This document shows, in pieces, positions 1-7,963 of a stretch of 25,128 nt of DNA (the stretch's first letter is position 1; each line of letters starts with the position of its first letter). The position numbers were made by a program, and so were the translations under genes. The stretch covers positions 1 through 25,128 of the forward strand of contig JBNKVX010000051.1 of the NCBI GenBank assembly GCA_050299435.1, in the 5' to 3' direction. The stretch comes from 1162T-S-0a-05 sp050299435 (GTDB lineage Bacteria; Pseudomonadota; Gammaproteobacteria; Pseudomonadales; Cellvibrionaceae). The notes beneath the pieces were generated by a model. That model ran no database searches. It saw nothing but the letters and a program-made list of their open reading frames with translations, and was not told where the DNA came from.

Positions 1-210
1 GGCTACCGTCCCCAGTTTTACTTCCGTACCACGGATGTGACCGGTGCGTGTGAACTGCCTGAAGGTGTTGAAATGGTCATGCCTGGCGATAACATCCAGA
101 TGGTCGTGACCCTGATCAACCCGATTGCGATGGAAGACGGCTTGCGCTTTGCGATTCGTGAAGGTGGCCGAACTGTCGGTGCAGGTGTTGTTGCGAAAGT
201 GATTGAGTAA
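1..210 (+). CDS. tuf: Elongation factor Tu, C-terminal 69 residues (partial)
   Basis: This is the 3' end of the gene for translation elongation factor Tu, the GTPase that delivers aminoacyl-tRNA to the ribosome. The frame is open from the first base of the window and ends at TAA 208-210. The translation begins GYRPQFYFRTTDVTG, includes MVMPGDN and ends REGGRTVGAGVVAKVIE. This is the nearly invariant end of EF-Tu domain 3. The 5' part lies outside the window. A strong terminator follows 24 bases after the stop, so tuf is the last gene of its transcript here. Neither tRNA-Trp/secE nor rpsJ, the common downstream neighbours in proteobacteria, follows. It could be either of the two tuf copies that many gammaproteobacteria carry. 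Confidence 0.98.
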   Translation, partial: GYRPQFYFRTTDVTGACELPEGVEMVMPGDNIQMVVTLINPIAMEDGLRFAIREGGRTVGAGVVAKVIE

Positions 211-234
211 GTTTTTAACGAAAGTAAGCTAACG

Positions 235-265
235 AAAAAAGGCCGCTCATCGAGCGGCCTTTTTT
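235..265. terminator. Bidirectional rho-independent terminator after tuf
   Basis: An 8-bp GC-rich stem, GGCCGCTC at 241-248 and GAGCGGCC at 252-259, has a 3-base loop. It is flanked by AAAAAA at 235-240 and TTTTTT at 260-265. The A and T runs make it work in both directions. It would end tuf on the plus strand and the PEP-CTERM remnant (and any read-through from the long minus-strand operon) on the other strand. Confidence 0.93.
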
Positions 266-279
266 CGTACAGAGTATTG

Positions 280-633
280 TTACGCCAAAATTTTGCGGCG
301 AGAAATTCCTACACAAACTAAGCCAATCAGCATCAAAGCAATTGTGCCGGGTTCTGGAACGTCGGCAAATACGAAATCAAATACCAGGACTGAATCAATC
401 GTACGTCCACCACTTTGCATATCCAGGGTAAAACTGTTTGCAGAGGAGCTGAAGTTGTCCACAATTCCGCCGTAAAAGCCTGTATTGGAAGAGATGACCA
501 CATCAAGAATCTCGGTATCAAAACCCGCAAAGACATAATCACCAAAACCACCCCAACCTACAAGGTTAGTGTCAGTAATGGTAAGTTGAGTATCGCTGAA
601 ATCAAAATTGAGATAATCTGAATCACCGATAAC
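280..633 (-). pseudogene. 5'-truncated PEP-CTERM sorting-domain protein remnant
   Basis: The minus-strand frame from 633 to the TAA at 280-282 encodes about 117 residues with no credible start. Upstream the frame meets a TGA at 634-636, and more stops follow before the helicase gene end at 737. The C-terminus is a textbook PEP-CTERM signal: VPEPGT, a hydrophobic segment (IALMLIGLVCVGI), then SRRKILA. The preceding part is rich in G, F, D and S (for example LVGWGGFGDYVFAGFDTE), as in secreted PEP-CTERM proteins. In the family this tail directs export and processing by exosortase. A GTG at 499-501 could start a 73-residue product, but the homologous-looking frame clearly continues upstream of it and there is no signal peptide. 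I therefore read it as a remnant whose 5' part was lost, perhaps when the neighbouring operon arrived. Confidence 0.7.
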
Positions 634-736
634 TCAACCGATTAAGAGAACTGTAAAACGCGTAAAGCAGCGTTGACAAGGCGGGGCAGAAAGTCACCGG
701 AACTGTCAGTATTGGTTAAAGAGAATTTTTTATTGT

Positions 737-3700
737 TCAGTGATAAGCGTCAATTCGCTTACACAAGTCATCCATTTCTTCCAGAGCCAAAGCCAGAGTG
801 TCGGTGTTTTGGCTTTCATAATTTGCCCATTTGCGAGCAATCTCATTCAAAAGAGTACTTGCCTCTGTTAATTCCTGCGTATCCAGACTGAGTGCTATTT
901 CAACTTTGGAGAGACGCATGAGCTTTTCAGCGTGCGAAAGTCCTTCTTCGAGCAAGTGTAATGCGGAATTTTTATAGCGAAGACTGGTCAGTTCGTTTTC
1001 ATCCAGCGTTTCGCTCAACACCCAAAGCACTCGTAGATACGCATCGATCATTTCGCCCGTCGCATCGAGCAAATGGCTGGTTTCAAGATCCAAACAGTTT
1101 GCCTCCAGCTTTTGAACGCGCTTTGCGAGTTCATGATCGACCGTAAGCAGTTTAGTCCAATGGTGAGAAAAACTGCCCAAGGACTGTCGTTTAAGCTCGC
1201 TGTGAACTTTAATTTCAGCCACTTTGTCCTTTAATTCTTGTAGCACAACAGTACTACTTGTTAACCATTCATTACGACTTAGTGGGAAAATCTCAACGCC
1301 AGCTCTTTTCAGAAATTCATAGTCATCTGTACTATGTGCAGCTTGAAATCCCTCTGAAAACCCGATCAAGTCCACAGCCAGGATATGCTTATCAAATTCA
1401 AGAACGATATCCATCTTCAAGCCGGCGAGAGAATAGTGCAGGATGCTGCGTAGCCCCAACGCTTGACAGCTTTCTAAAAATGCTTTGAGGACTTCATCCT
1501 GAATTGGCTGTGTATGAACAAGATCCTGATGGGTATGTGAAAGAAAATGTAAATAGCGCGCAAGTAGACAATCTCCTTTCAGTGAAGACATTTGAAAAGA
1601 AGTAAATACATGTTGCCGGGAACGTGCGCGTGTTACAGCTACATTGAAGGCATCTGGACGGTTTAACCAGCTCATTGTGCTACTGAGAGTCGTATCATCT
1701 ACTGCACAGGAAAGAAGAATAATGTCACGTTCCTCTCCCTGGAATTGATAGGCCGTGCCCGCGCGAATTTTGAAATGCAAACGATCTTCAGCACTTATTC
1801 TCCTTGTAATTAAGGTTTCCAGATAATCCGCCTGAGCACGAAAAAAACTGACAACACCAATACTTGAACGGTATTTTTCCGGTAGTTGAGATTGCTCTTG
1901 GATCAAAGACTGAATTTTTTCCAGTACTGAATCTGCTTCCTTACGGTTTACGCCACCAACTTGTTTTCCATTGCAAACGTGAATTTCGCAGGCGCGTTCG
2001 TTGGCGTTGCCAGGCAACTGTCGCATTAACTTCAGACGTGAGGCATAAAATTCGCGATTACTGAATTGAATAATGGGCGGTAAGCTGCGGAAATGCTCAT
2101 CCAATAAGGTGACCTTTTGTTGTCTTTCGATAATTTGATCTGCCAAGTCAATCATGCTGTGGTCGCGGTAACTTACTGGAACTTGTTCTTCTTCCAGTTT
2201 GAATTTTGACATAAGATTGTGTTGTCGTGCCCGCGACAAAAAACTGAAATGACGAAGCTGTTGAGTATCACCGACGACTACAGCTCGTTTTGCGCGATAC
2301 AGTGCTGGTAGGCAACTTGCAACGTCGCAGTGTGTGGCTTCATCGAGTATGACTAGATCAAATAGTTCGCGTTTAAGTGGAAGAGCCTTGTGGAGCGATT
2401 CCAAAGAGCACACCCAAACGGGAAGAGCCTTGAGAAGTAATCCAAAATCGAGGTTCTCCCAGTATTTGTCCTGATATTCGGAGCTGCGTGCTCCTAGGGC
2501 TTTTCGGAAAAACTTGAGTTGCTTGCGGTGCTTGTTTGCAAGATGATGAATCTTGTTATTGAATATTTGATTAATATATCTTGCAAGTAAAGCTTCATAT
2601 TCATTATCGAGATTCTGTAGTTTCGAAAATTCCTTAGAAAGCGTTCTATCAAAGGCTTTATTGCGCCCAAGTGTATCTGCTTGCATTCTCGCTTGCAGCC
2701 TGCGCTGCAATTTCTTTCGCAGCTTTTGGGCAGCCTTTAATTGAGGCTTCCAGCTTTTTTCTTTTTGATGAAATAACTGACCTTGAGCAAGAGCATCTAT
2801 AAATAATTTGAGTCGCTTGAGATGATCCTTTGCGCCCGCCCTCACCAAAGCAGTTGCATTTAACCCCAGATCCTCCACCAATTTATCGCGAACGACGTCC
2901 ACAGCATGTTCGCTGCGGGCAACGATCAAAACGCTTTCTTTCGCCATAAAACGTTCAAGCGCGATACTTGCTATTGTGTAGCTCTTTCCGCAACCGGGTG
3001 GACCATTTATAAGTGATAGTGGAAAGCTGGCAGCATTTTCCAGAGCACGCTTTTGAGCTTGACTGAGCGAACCCGGTAAACGTTCGTGGCTACAAGAGAG
3101 TCGCCCAAAAAACTGATCCAGATAAAAATTGATGTTGTTTGAAGGTTTGGAAAAGACGAGGAGGGCGGAGCTTTGTTTGCTGCGTGACGCAATGGTATTG
3201 AGTTCATCAAGAATTCCGCGACTTGCAGCAGATCTCGGAAAAAGTGCCAGCGCAAGACCGTTTTGAACCAAACCATGTTCTTCAAAATAAGCAATCCGGT
3301 CTTTGTTTCCGGTGAACCAACCAGGCTCAATCTGTAAAGTAAGTCGTGAGCCTAGACTGTTAAAAAGTGCATTCAGGTTGGGTAAGGTTTGATTATACTT
3401 CAAGCCTCCCAGTGCATTGTCAAGCTCATCCTGGTAGTCGCGTCCTGAAAAGAAAGTGTCCAGGAACGAATAATTGAGTCGTTTACTCTCGGGTTGAATA
3501 GTCAGCCTGAAAGTACTGTCCTGCTTTTCAAGCACAGCCTCATAAAGAAATAGGGGGGCGCAAAGATTTTGACGTTTATTCCTGTTCTTATTATTAGAAA
3601 AATGACCGCAAGTTTCCTGGGTAAAAGTGCAAAAGTGTTGACCTATTAGAAGATGTTTTTCCCTGCGCCATTTAGCTATCGCATTGTGAAGTGAATCGAC

Positions 3701-3868
3701 GCCAGAAAATTGAAGGTTCAGAGCTCCTGTTTCAAATAATATTGTCGCATCACTCTCAGTAAAAAATTGCGTAAATTCGCACTGACCGGAAAAAATATCG
3801 AGGAAACTTTTTCCCTGGTTGTCTTCACGATAGCATTCCCGATAATAGCGTATGAGAGCCTGTTGCAT
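737..3868 (-). CDS. SF1 (Dna2/UPF1-like) helicase with C-terminal Vsr/DUF559-like nuclease domain
   Basis: This is a 1043-residue superfamily 1 helicase. Visible motifs are the Q-type motif LSQAQKRAL (268-276), Walker A GPPGCGKSY (289-297), motif II DEAT (509-512), motif III GDTQQL (533-538), DEHFRS (590-595), motif V QGEERD (710-715) and motif VI NVAVTRARS (742-750). A basic, coiled insertion lies between Walker A and motif II (about 360-460). Around 800-868 there is a segment resembling the Vsr/DUF559 nuclease fold: D820 in MDIVLE, then LAVDLIG with D833 where Glu is usual and I835 where Asp is usual, then H845. Catalysis by that domain is therefore uncertain. The last 170 residues are helical. 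The N-terminal 250 residues are unrecognised. It is the last gene of the minus-strand operon, starting 24 bases after the ABC ATPase stop, and no clear Shine-Dalgarno is visible before the ATG. It probably acts in the cytoplasm on DNA or RNA. The helicase call is firm; the nuclease call is tentative. Confidence 0.88.
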   Translation of the reverse strand: MQQALIRYYRECYREDNQGKSFLDIFSGQCEFTQFFTESDATILFETGALNLQFSGVDSLHNAIAKWRREKHLLIGQHFCTFTQETCGHFSNNKNRNKRQNLCAPLFLYEAVLEKQDSTFRLTIQPESKRLNYSFLDTFFSGRDYQDELDNALGGLKYNQTLPNLNALFNSLGSRLTLQIEPGWFTGNKDRIAYFEEHGLVQNGLALALFPRSAASRGILDELNTIASRSKQSSALLVFSKPSNNINFYLDQFFGRLSCSHERLPGSLSQAQKRALENAASFPLSLINGPPGCGKSYTIASIALERFMAKESVLIVARSEHAVDVVRDKLVEDLGLNATALVRAGAKDHLKRLKLFIDALAQGQLFHQKEKSWKPQLKAAQKLRKKLQRRLQARMQADTLGRNKAFDRTLSKEFSKLQNLDNEYEALLARYINQIFNNKIHHLANKHRKQLKFFRKALGARSSEYQDKYWENLDFGLLLKALPVWVCSLESLHKALPLKRELFDLVILDEATHCDVASCLPALYRAKRAVVVGDTQQLRHFSFLSRARQHNLMSKFKLEEEQVPVSYRDHSMIDLADQIIERQQKVTLLDEHFRSLPPIIQFSNREFYASRLKLMRQLPGNANERACEIHVCNGKQVGGVNRKEADSVLEKIQSLIQEQSQLPEKYRSSIGVVSFFRAQADYLETLITRRISAEDRLHFKIRAGTAYQFQGEERDIILLSCAVDDTTLSSTMSWLNRPDAFNVAVTRARSRQHVFTSFQMSSLKGDCLLARYLHFLSHTHQDLVHTQPIQDEVLKAFLESCQALGLRSILHYSLAGLKMDIVLEFDKHILAVDLIGFSEGFQAAHSTDDYEFLKRAGVEIFPLSRNEWLTSSTVVLQELKDKVAEIKVHSELKRQSLGSFSHHWTKLLTVDHELAKRVQKLEANCLDLETSHLLDATGEMIDAYLRVLWVLSETLDENELTSLRYKNSALHLLEEGLSHAEKLMRLSKVEIALSLDTQELTEASTLLNEIARKWANYESQNTDTLALALEEMDDLCKRIDAYH

Positions 3869-3892
3869 GTCGGTTGACGGTATGATTGCCGC

Positions 3893-4783
3893 TTAAGCCT
3901 GCTTATGCTCGTCGCGCGTCAGGGTTTGATAGCTGCTTGGATGCTTGAGATTGAATTCGGTAACATGTTGCCTAATTCTTGGATCGAAGCCTTCTTCACG
4001 AATTTGTTGTATGAGGGCTTGAAATAGTGGGTTGATTTTAATTTCTGCTGAAGTAGCGACACGTTCTAAAGCGTGATCTGCAACAATTCTTCCGCCGCGT
4101 TTCACAGACGCATCTTCACCTCGATCATCGGAATAGTATTGGGACAAAACCAAGAGTCGAGAACCGAGAAAGCAAGCTTCAGTCATGTCATGGGTAACAA
4201 AAAATACTGATAGGTTTTCTCGTTCCCAAAGTTCCAAAAGAAATATTTGTAATTCGTCACGGGTATCTGGATCGAGCGCGCCAAAAGGCTCGTCCATCAG
4301 TAATACAGGCGGTGCCATTATCAACGCTTGTGCGATTGCAGCGCGCTGTTGCATGCCTCCCGATAATTCATGGGGATACTTGTTCGCGGCTTTCTCAAGA
4401 CGAACGCGTGCAAGGTAATGCATAGCTTTTTCGATATCCTGTTTATTTTTGTAAAAAGGATTCCACCACTTTCCAGATTTAAATAATGACCCCGCGAGCA
4501 CATTGTCTAACACCGTCAAATTAGGAAAGAGAGAATATTTTTGATACACAATGCCTCGTTGGGTGTCTGGCACGCTCACGGGTTTGCCGTCAATCTCTAC
4601 ACGTCCGGCGTTTGGCGTTTCCTGTCCAAGAATAAGTCTCAATAAGGTTGATTTACCACAACCTGAAGGACCGACTACTACACAAAATTCGCCCTTATCA
4701 ACTGAGAGATCGACGTTATCCAACACAAGATTATTGCCATAGCTTTTATAGACATCTTCTATGTGAATTTTTTTTGTAGTCAT
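3893..4783 (-). CDS. ABC transporter ATP-binding protein, TauB/SsuB/NrtD type
   Basis: This is a 296-residue cytoplasmic ATPase that would power the adjacent permease. All nucleotide-binding motifs are intact: Walker A GPSGCGKST (38-46), Q-loop Gln81, signature LSGGM (140-144), Walker B VLLMDEP (160-166), D-loop FGALD and H-loop His198 in THD. Its nearest relatives by pattern are ATPases of nitrate/sulfonate/taurine importers. After residue 210 there is a C-terminal extension of about 85 residues with no motif I recognise; it could be regulatory. I chose the ATG at 4781-4783, because AAGGAAG lies 7 bases before it. The TTG six bases earlier is too close to that site. The gene starts 2 bases after the permease stop, so the two are translationally coupled. 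The transported substrate cannot be told from this gene. Confidence 0.93.
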   Translation of the reverse strand: MTTKKIHIEDVYKSYGNNLVLDNVDLSVDKGEFCVVVGPSGCGKSTLLRLILGQETPNAGRVEIDGKPVSVPDTQRGIVYQKYSLFPNLTVLDNVLAGSLFKSGKWWNPFYKNKQDIEKAMHYLARVRLEKAANKYPHELSGGMQQRAAIAQALIMAPPVLLMDEPFGALDPDTRDELQIFLLELWERENLSVFFVTHDMTEACFLGSRLLVLSQYYSDDRGEDASVKRGGRIVADHALERVATSAEIKINPLFQALIQQIREEGFDPRIRQHVTEFNLKHPSSYQTLTRDEHKQA

Positions 4784-4785
4784 TA

Positions 4786-5607
4786 TCAATCTTCCTTATA
4801 CCAGGCAAAGCCGTGTTGGATTGTCAGTTTGAGTCCGTAATCCATAATAAAACCCAGGATGGTAATCCATACGACGTAGGGAATGATGATGTCCATAGAC
4901 ATATAACGCCTGACTAAAAATATGCGATAACCTAAGCCATCTGTTGCGGCAATTGCTTCTGCTGCTATTAAAAAAAGCCATGCTGCGCCTAAACTTAAAC
5001 GTAAGGACCTCAGAAGTGAAGGCATAATTTGAGGAAGTATGACTTTGTAAACCACTGCAAGTTGAGAAGCGCCCAAAGTAAGTGCCTTGGTAATTTGTTC
5101 CTGAGGAATTTTTTTTGCGGCCATGTACACATCCCTGGCCATGAGAGGGAAGGTGCCGATCAGAATCAGAATAATTTTTCCTGTTTCCCCAATGCCGAAG
5201 ATGATAAAGAGGATAGGTAAAATGGCCAGTGGCGGGACCATGCTGATGCCGGTAACAAAGGGAACAAAGGTAGTACTCAATCCTGGAAAAGCACCAAGGT
5301 TGACGCCAACAAGTAGAGCGAAAAAAGTCGCTATAGATAAACCAATAAAAAGACGTTTAAGGCTGGCGCCTGTATCGGCCCACAACAGTACTTTTCCTGT
5401 GCGTTTGTTTTCTTCAAATGCTAGACGTTGGGTTGATTCCGCAATTTGAGAAAATGTTGGAAGTAGTTTGTCATTTTCATTTACGCGGTGTCTTGCTTCA
5501 GAAGCGCTAAAATATATGCCTAATACAATAACAAAAGGCAAGATCGCTAAAATGATTTTCCAGGTTTTACTGGGTCTGGCATGTAAACCAAGAATACTTG
5601 ATAGCAT
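4786..5607 (-). CDS. ABC transporter permease, TauC/SsuC type
   Basis: This is a 273-residue inner-membrane permease of the BPD_transp_1 class. Membrane segments are visible at about 17-34, 87-106, 113-137, 144-160, 205-221 and 240-257. The EAA-type coupling loop that docks to the ATPase is EQITKALTLGASQ..ILPQIMPSL (170-198), with the expected Gly179. There is a periplasmic stretch of about 50 residues (35-86) between the first and second helices. I chose the ATG at 5605-5607 because GAGGA lies 9 bases upstream, next to the stop of the preceding gene. The longer frame to 5649 has no ribosome site and would overlap that gene by 29 bases. No conventional free binding protein is encoded nearby. 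The two solute-binding/OmpA fusions earlier in the operon are the likely partners. Confidence 0.9.
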   Translation of the reverse strand: MLSSILGLHARPSKTWKIILAILPFVIVLGIYFSASEARHRVNENDKLLPTFSQIAESTQRLAFEENKRTGKVLLWADTGASLKRLFIGLSIATFFALLVGVNLGAFPGLSTTFVPFVTGISMVPPLAILPILFIIFGIGETGKIILILIGTFPLMARDVYMAAKKIPQEQITKALTLGASQLAVVYKVILPQIMPSLLRSLRLSLGAAWLFLIAAEAIAATDGLGYRIFLVRRYMSMDIIIPYVVWITILGFIMDYGLKLTIQHGFAWYKED

Positions 5608-5620
5608 GACTATTTTTTCC

Positions 5621-5911
5621 TCACTGTGACATTTCCTTTTTAATATCATCTACGATTGAATTGATTTCGCCGATGTCTATTGAATCTTGATCCATAACGG
5701 TTAAGCACATTAAAAAAAGCTGAGCGCCAAAATTTCCGCGATTTATTTTTGTGCGCAAATTGCCGTCGTTTTGTACAACACCCAGCTTTTGTTCTAATTC
5801 AAGTGCAAGACGTTTGAACGTATAGCCTTTGCGTGTACGTGTTATATTTACGTAACGCGCCAGTGCTTTGCCCCACGCAGGCTCATTTAAAAATTTTTCT
5901 TTCGATATCAT
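5621..5911 (-). CDS. Small DUF6471-like protein (HTH-like)
   Basis: This 96-residue cytoplasmic protein has the layout of the DUF6471 family: WGKALARYVNITRTRKGYTFKRLALELEQ (13-41), then a variable turn, then NLRTKINRGNFGAQLFLMCL (51-70). In that family the conserved core reads roughly W..l....l...g.ty..La..L...g....e.NLr.Ki.rG.F...fflqcl. The function is not known to me. The helical pattern resembles a lambda-repressor-like fold, so DNA binding is possible. It has an acidic tail (71-96). It lies between the TelA gene (8-base gap) and the permease gene (13-base gap), inside a transport/stress operon. The ATG at 5909-5911 is preceded by AAGGA about 15 bases away, an unusually long spacing, so translation may depend on coupling to the TelA gene. 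Confidence 0.72.
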   Translation of the reverse strand: MISKEKFLNEPAWGKALARYVNITRTRKGYTFKRLALELEQKLGVVQNDGNLRTKINRGNFGAQLFLMCLTVMDQDSIDIGEINSIVDDIKKEMSQ

Positions 5912-5919
5912 TGAAAATA

Positions 5920-7110
5920 CTATTCATCCTTGTGAGTTATTTCCAGAATAAACTCGTCAGAGATCTCGTTACCTTTTTCCATTTTTTCTATAGTGTCTTG
6001 CATATCGGAAGAAAGTTTGTCCATTTCAACGATAGAGTTTGCCATTTCCGGTAAGGCGCCGCGTCTGAAACTGCTGATATCATCAAGAGCCATCTGTACG
6101 TCATTGAATGCGCGTTTTAGCATTTCAATATCCAATTGTGCGCTTGCAGCACGCTTCTGAATTTCGGTGCCTTGTGTGCGCAACTGCTCGGCTGTGCCCG
6201 CAATCAGCTCGTTGGTTGTATCGGTTACTGCTTCTACACCTTCCAGTACTTTTTTCTGGCGTTGCAAAGCAACTTGAAGCGTAGCGGCTGTCGAGAGGGC
6301 AGTTGTTGTGACATTGAGTGCGCGCTGAACACCGGTAATAAGTTCTTTGTTATTGCGGATAATCACTTCCATTGCAATAACACCTTGCTGATTTACTGCC
6401 AATTGTTGTTGTAAATCCATAATGCGTTGCTTAAGTGGAAACAGTAGCTCTTCTTCGAAAAACTTCCTTTTCTCATCGCTGATGTTCGTGCTGCGAGAAG
6501 CGGCCTCCAGCTTTTGATCAAGCGCCTTTGTCAGCGCGATATAATCCTGCAATTCGAAAATCAATTTGCGCATGCGAATTTGGTCGTCCTGCAAGGTGGT
6601 ATTGTCGCGTTCAAGTTTCGATTTTCCATCCTTTAAACTTTTGACAATATCGTCAATAACTGCGCTTATAGCCTGATATTTGGCGAACCATTTTGCCAGG
6701 GGCGTGCCAACAGCCGGAATTTTCGCCAGCAATCGACGAATGGTGCTCATCGTAAAGTCGACTCGATTGGGATTAATCTCATTAACCTGAGATTGCAGTG
6801 ACAATAAATTCTGAGCCACAGCCCCGCCGTCTTTTGTATCATTCATTAATATTTGAATGGGTTCTTTCAATATTTGACTTTGTTGTGCGAGTTTTTCCTG
6901 AATTGGACGGCCAATGGAAGAAATTGCACGAACAAATTTTTGTTGCTCATCCAGATCTTTCTCGTCAAGTGCTAAAATGCTTTCAACGATTTCATTGGCT
7001 TGTTTTTCAATTTCTGGATTAATGCTCTTGTTTTCTTCAACGCCGACTTTCTGCATCAATTCATTTTTTGTCTGAACGACTGGTTTATGAATGTTGATTT
7101 CGTTTTCCAT
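5920..7110 (-). CDS. TelA / toxic anion resistance family protein
   Basis: This is a 396-residue soluble, mostly alpha-helical protein of the TelA (KlaA/YaaN, PF05816) family. Family-like features are an N-terminal QANEIVESILALDEKD segment, a helical central region with LLAKIPAVGTPLAKWFAKYQ (about 107-126), long coiled coils, and the conserved-looking VIAMEVIIRNNKELITGVQRA stretch (about 244-264). It also has the typical TALSTAATLQVALQRQK helix. There is no membrane segment. Members were first linked to tellurite resistance and occur widely with other envelope or stress genes; their biochemistry is not settled. A good ribosome site (GGAGA, 6 bases before ATG 7110) is present. The gene follows the two-helix membrane protein gene by 14 bases, and TelA proteins are often encoded beside such XpaC-like partners. 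Confidence 0.88.
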   Translation of the reverse strand: MENEINIHKPVVQTKNELMQKVGVEENKSINPEIEKQANEIVESILALDEKDLDEQQKFVRAISSIGRPIQEKLAQQSQILKEPIQILMNDTKDGGAVAQNLLSLQSQVNEINPNRVDFTMSTIRRLLAKIPAVGTPLAKWFAKYQAISAVIDDIVKSLKDGKSKLERDNTTLQDDQIRMRKLIFELQDYIALTKALDQKLEAASRSTNISDEKRKFFEEELLFPLKQRIMDLQQQLAVNQQGVIAMEVIIRNNKELITGVQRALNVTTTALSTAATLQVALQRQKKVLEGVEAVTDTTNELIAGTAEQLRTQGTEIQKRAASAQLDIEMLKRAFNDVQMALDDISSFRRGALPEMANSIVEMDKLSSDMQDTIEKMEKGNEISDEFILEITHKDE

Positions 7111-7124
7111 TATTTGTCTCCAGT

Positions 7125-7961
7125 TTAAGCATCAGCTTGGCTTTGTTGCTTTGGTTTACTGTATTCACTTGATCTTTGAATGAGATGTTGTAGTTCTGCC
7201 ATCGCGACATCCAGTGCGACTTTCGATTGCTTGTTGTCGGTATCTATAGAGGCGATACGTGTTGCCACAACATCTAGTTGGGTTAAAGCTTTTTCGTTTT
7301 CCAATAATATGTTTTTAGCCAAAGAATGCTGGTCTTGCCAAAGTTGTTTGCGCTGCGTAAGTTCTGACATTTTTGCACGATTTACCGGGTCATCGTCACT
7401 TTCCAGCTCTTGTAAGCGTTGCGCTATATGTTGGACATCTATTGCACTGACACTGTCTATCGCGAGCGCTACACGTTCCAAATTATCTATACCTCCCAAA
7501 AAGACTTGCTCTGCTACCGCAAGATAGCGCATGTAGGTTAATTCAGAAGGGTCAAATTTTTTGTCCAGTACCTCAACAAAAGATTGATATTTGTTTTTGA
7601 ACAATTCAAGTTGTTTTAGTGCATCTTTTAATCCAAGTTCTTTCAGTTCCTTGCTCAAACCTTGCAGAACTTCATGTCTTTTCTGTTCGAGGCTTTGTCT
7701 ATAGCGTTGTACATAGCGAATTGCATGTTTGTCACCTCTAATAACAAATTCCCAGATCCAGCTGAGTAAGCTAATAATGCCCCCCGCACTTGCTGCGATT
7801 ATTGCGAGAAAACTGGCTTCAATTGCCAAGGCATAAACGCCACCCAAACATGCCGCAACAGCGGAATAGAGAATTAGCGGCCGCTGAAAAACAGTATTCA
7901 CCACAGCGCGTTTTACTGCGGAGGGTGAAAGGTCTTTGCTGTCATCGCGCTCTTTTGCCAT
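7125..7961 (-). CDS. Two-helix membrane protein with coiled-coil tail (XpaC-like position)
   Basis: This 278-residue protein has two adjacent hydrophobic segments near the N-terminus (about 28-48 and 51-74), followed by a basic patch (RGDKHAIRYVQRYRQ). About 190 mostly helical, charged residues then follow, with heptad-like spacing. The predicted topology is a membrane hairpin with the tail in the cytoplasm. I do not recognise specific catalytic residues. In Bacillus and many other bacteria a TelA family gene sits next to xpaC, which encodes a protein of similar architecture (two N-terminal helices and a helical tail). Position and layout make this a candidate functional equivalent, though sequence homology is unproven. 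The ATG lies 2 bases after the stop of the preceding gene (TAG ac ATG), with no strong ribosome site, so coupling is likely. Confidence 0.75.
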   Translation of the reverse strand: MAKERDDSKDLSPSAVKRAVVNTVFQRPLILYSAVAACLGGVYALAIEASFLAIIAASAGGIISLLSWIWEFVIRGDKHAIRYVQRYRQSLEQKRHEVLQGLSKELKELGLKDALKQLELFKNKYQSFVEVLDKKFDPSELTYMRYLAVAEQVFLGGIDNLERVALAIDSVSAIDVQHIAQRLQELESDDDPVNRAKMSELTQRKQLWQDQHSLAKNILLENEKALTQLDVVATRIASIDTDNKQSKVALDVAMAELQHLIQRSSEYSKPKQQSQADA

Positions 7962-7963
7962 GT

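Noticed and set aside
333..551. 72-residue minus-strand frame overlapping the PEP-CTERM remnant.
   Set aside because: The adjacent frame carries the PEP-CTERM motif and the compositional pattern of a real protein; this one is its shadow.
661..736. TTGACA near 673 as a plus-strand promoter.
   Set aside because: No -10 box stands at a proper distance and no plus-strand gene follows.
3893..5607. Ordinary taurine/sulfonate uptake as the role of the ABC pair.
   Set aside because: No desulfonation or related metabolic gene is present, and the only binding proteins are OmpA fusions within a TelA/vWA operon. The possibility is not excluded, only unsupported.
5607..5649. Upstream ATG for the ABC permease.
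   Set aside because: It has no ribosome site and overlaps the DUF6471-like gene by 29 bases. ATG 5607 has GAGGA at good spacing.
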